Shown: in pieces, positions 61,238-64,000 of the stretch
Position numbering within the stretch: position 1 is the first letter of the stretch
Layout of the letters: every line of letters starts with the position of its first letter
Assembly: GCA_034440635.1 (NCBI GenBank)
Contig: JAOTON010000897.1
Location: 3,527,001-3,591,000 of the forward strand
DNA length: 64,000 bases
Source: Lepas anatifera
Lineage: Eukaryota > Arthropoda > Thecostraca > Lepadidae
Reading direction: 5' to 3'
The notes under the pieces: generated by a model
Databases searched by the model: none
Seen by the model: only the letters and a program-made list of their open reading frames with translations
What the model was told of the DNA's origin: nothing
Made by a program: the position numbers and the translations under genes

Positions 61238-62364
61238 CACCCGCACTGGAGAGGGGTCTGGCAATAACGCGCACTGGAGAGGGGTCCGGCAATAACGCGC
61301 ACTGGAGAGGGGTCCGGCAATAACGCGCACTGGAGAGGGGTCCGGCAATAACGCGCACTGGATAGGGGTCCGGCAAGAACGCGCACTGACGAGGCCTGGT
61401 AGGCCCCCAAGATATCGGTAATTAAGAGGCGTAGAAAAACGCCGTTTATGGGGTGAGTGAAGGCTATGGTGATCTGCGTCATGGCCAATTTTCATTGACC
61501 TAGGTTAATATCTTCAAAGTCAAACGAGGTCATAAATGCCAAATCCTGGCCATGCTGGGGACGTTTTGGAAATACCGTCATTATGCGGGAAAAAGACGGG
61601 AATAAGCTAAAGGAGGACCAGGACCATAGATATCAAGGTCATCTCACATGAAGGTCAAGTTCAAGGTCAAATGTCACAGTTCAAGGTCATATCAGTACTC
61701 CCAAGGCCATTGGCCCCAGCGCTTCCGGTTAAATGACGTTACTTCCATTCAGAGGTCGCAAAAAAGCTTTTCTACAATTTTGAGGTCAAGGTCATTCAAG
61801 GTTATTGACCTATGAGGTCACAAAATGGTATAATACCGATAATGTACACTTTGACTTACACTTTATCCACTGTTTGGCGGGAAATGAGAATTGACCTTTA
61901 ACAATGACCTTTGACCTTGTCTTTTACATTAAGGTACTTTAACTATGACGTCATAGTATGATATTTGTCAGACCGGGTAACGCCATTTGACCGTAAGCAC
62001 TGGGGTCAATGACCTTGAGAGTGCGGATGACCTTGACTTGTGGCCTTTGACCTTGACCTTGAAGTTCATGTGAGGTGACCTTGACATATAATCCCGGCTA
62101 TATGACGTTATGACGTCACCACTCGGTCTCCAATGCAAGTGAACCAGTCCGACCACGCGATTGTGGCGATCTCAAAATACAGCCCTCTGACTTTTGAATT
62201 CTATAAATTTTCACAAATTTGACAGATTTTCCAAATTCTTGCACCAACTGAAATTCTCTCAAATGTGGCCAAGTATGGTTTTTTTGCTACGAGCGGTTCC
62301 CCCGCCACCTTGGAAAAATAGGTAGAGGGGCCTCCGATGCCACCCCCTTCAGTGTGCGTGTTAA
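61234..62364. mobile_element. TTAA element family B, copy 2 (B2), uninterrupted
   Basis: Left end TTAGCACCCGCACTGGAGAG abuts A5 and shares its terminal bases; right end CCCCCTTCAGTGTGCGTGTTAA. Dense AGGTCA/TGACCT and TTGACCTTGACC motifs occur at 61490-61830 and 61890-62080. The right third matches B1 (GGTGACCTTGACATATAATC in both). Non-coding. Confidence 0.78.
61238..61392. repeat. 28-bp tandem repeat formed from the B2 end
   Basis: Six copies of a unit containing CGCACTGGAGAGGGGTCCGG, the sub-terminal motif of the element itself. The last two copies carry substitutions. Confidence 0.95.
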
Positions 62365-62493
62365 GCTGGGAGGTCAAGGTATGGCTCGAACAAACCTCTC
62401 TCGCCACTCTTGATTGGATCACGTCAGAGTTCAGCCACCCAGCAGGCCTGCTGACTCGCTGTCGTTGCCAATCAAGCGATGATGGGTAACAGA

Positions 62494-62644
62494 CAGTGGC
62501 GGATCCAGGACTTTGTCTGAGGGGCTAGGGGGCTTGAACTTCCCCCGCCATTGCCTCGGAACAGCCTCCGGCTATGCATTAACTACAGGCACTCTGACGT
62601 TTCGGGGGACTTGAGTACCCTTAGCCCCGCCGTATCCGCCTCTG
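62494..62644. mobile_element. hAT-like MITE, 151 bp
   Basis: Starts CAGTGGCGGATCCAGG and ends GTATCCGCCTCTG. Flanks GTAACAGA (62486-62493) and GTAGCAGA (62645-62652) match at seven of eight. Non-coding. Confidence 0.82.
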
Positions 62645-62652
62645 GTAGCAGA

Positions 62653-64000
62653 CTGTTCAGCAAGCCACGCGCTCTGAACTCGTACGCCATTGTCAGGCGC
62701 ATGGCACAACGGAGTTTCAAAAACAACTGTTGTGTTCGTGGAAATGGGCGCTGAGAACAGCCAGTCTTGTGTTGTAGCTAGCTTGTTTGGCTTTGCTGTA
62801 TTCCGCTGAGATCACCGCAATATCATGCATCATTTGGTGCCCCAATGACGTGGATGTCGTGAAAGGGCTACCATTTGACACCGCTGTTTAAAAAAGTTGT
62901 TTCTGTTCGTCACCCAAGGGTGATAGTGATGTATATGACAACGAGCTTGGACACAGAGCCCGCTTTTCACCATTGAGGTTTCAAACGGCGCTCTCATTGA
63001 TCGGACCGAAAAGAGGCTGACACCATACAGATTTAGCTCTATGAGCAAAACATGCGTTTTATTCAATAAGCTACCGGGCTAGAAATCTAGGCACCAATAA
63101 ATGTTTTCTTTTTCGACAGTATTTGATCCCCACTCTTCGCTAACCATTCTCCCAATCGCTTATAGGTTTAGAAACGCTAATACTGAAAAAATTGGCTGAT
63201 AACCTGAGTCTGCCAGTTTCTTAGCCCCTGTTTTAGTTAAAACTGCAAAAACAGTTGGCAACTTAGAATGATTACGGGTTACCTAAGTTAATAGATTAGG
63301 TTTTATTTGAGCAAATCAACAATAACAATAATTATGAATGACTCAGTCTTGGGACTTTTTATGCCTCGTTCGGACTCATGGCAGTGACGCCACATAGGCT
63401 GGCTTGAGGAAGGTGATGGCATCAAAATTTGCCCAATTTCAAGTGCTTCTTCTTTTTGTGAAAGTAGATAGGTAGTTGGGAGAACTAACAGAAAAATTGC
63501 CGTTGGTGTATCAGTCATTTTTACTTTCCACGAACCGTCAACCGCAATCTTTTATCGGCTTATTCGCTAAGCTATCCTTAATCTGCACTGAGAGAAAAAT
63601 TGACTCTCGCCCCCTAGAACTCTGAACATTTTGTGGGCGTCCTAGCAGGAATAAATGTGGGAGGGACAGAAAAATGGGGGGAGGGAGAGAAATGCAGTAT
63701 TCCAAATGGTTTTGTGCTTGACCAGTATGTCGGAAAACTGGCTTCGATTCCCTTTTTGGAGGTCAATGGTTTAAAAGGGAATAGTATCTAGGGGTATTTT
63801 GGAGAGTTATTCCCCTTCAACAGGGGGTGATGTTTTAAGTCTCACAAAGAAACCCCAATAAACCCATGAGGGGAGTTTTGCAAGGGAGTAAGGGGGAGTT
63901 TTTCAAGGGAGTAAGGGGGTTTTTGGGGGGAAGTGTAAGAGATAAATTTCCGGTTGGCTTTTTCAACGGCAGCCATTTTAAATTGTGCGTCGGGCGTTTC
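62653..64000. other. Unassigned intergenic DNA
   Basis: No gene or RNA recognised. Short direct repeats of AAGGGAGTAAGGGGG lie at 63880-63920. Confidence 0.4.

Overview
This is animal (metazoan) nuclear DNA, most likely from an aquatic invertebrate. The evidence is the mix of repeats: an LTR retrotransposon with a Ty3/Gypsy gene order, several LINE clades, a tRNA-derived SINE, hAT-like and TTAA-flanked DNA transposons, minisatellites, and an alpha-tubulin pseudogene. I cannot name the species. I find no convincing intact host gene. Almost everything I can identify is mobile or tandemly repeated DNA, and most long open frames are transposon genes or translated microsatellites.

Layout. 1-6545 (minus strand): a Ty3/Gypsy element that looks intact as far as it is visible, with 5' LTR, tRNA-His primer binding site, long leader, gag and a pol open to the window edge. 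9095-11930: an inverted repeat with arms of about 0.73 kb around a TTAA-flanked element. 14265-15118: a second element of that family. 15490-16620: a decayed alpha-tubulin copy. 17030-21400: a decayed two-ORF LINE on the minus strand. 22786-24474: a 73-bp minisatellite. 25304-26492: another TTAA-flanked element carrying a SINE. 26981-30887: three copies of a second TTAA MITE family, a 42-bp minisatellite, and a third TTAA family broken by a solo LTR. 30900-42780: small hAT-like MITEs, CA microsatellites, a GGGCCCC/CTGCAG-rich array and one ORF with a possible SANT/Myb-like C-terminus. 42788-54881: a 12-kb composite of tandem hAT-like ends and degenerate minisatellite, invaded by an uninterrupted LINE ORF (43.3-45.6 kb) and a broken RNase H-bearing I-type LINE (48.6-52.3 kb). 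55.5 kb: a perfect 32-bp hairpin between two TA tracts. 59.8-62.4 kb: a LINE C-terminal fragment joined to two more TTAA-family elements.

The most unusual theme is a set of related non-autonomous DNA elements (families A and B below). They share TTAACACGCGC-like ends, dense AGGTCA/TGACCT half-sites (the nuclear-receptor half-site core) and, in family A, a GC-rich hairpin near one end. They recur in at least seven places here. A second theme is nested insertion, where neighbouring repeat copies preserve the empty site and so allow relative dating.
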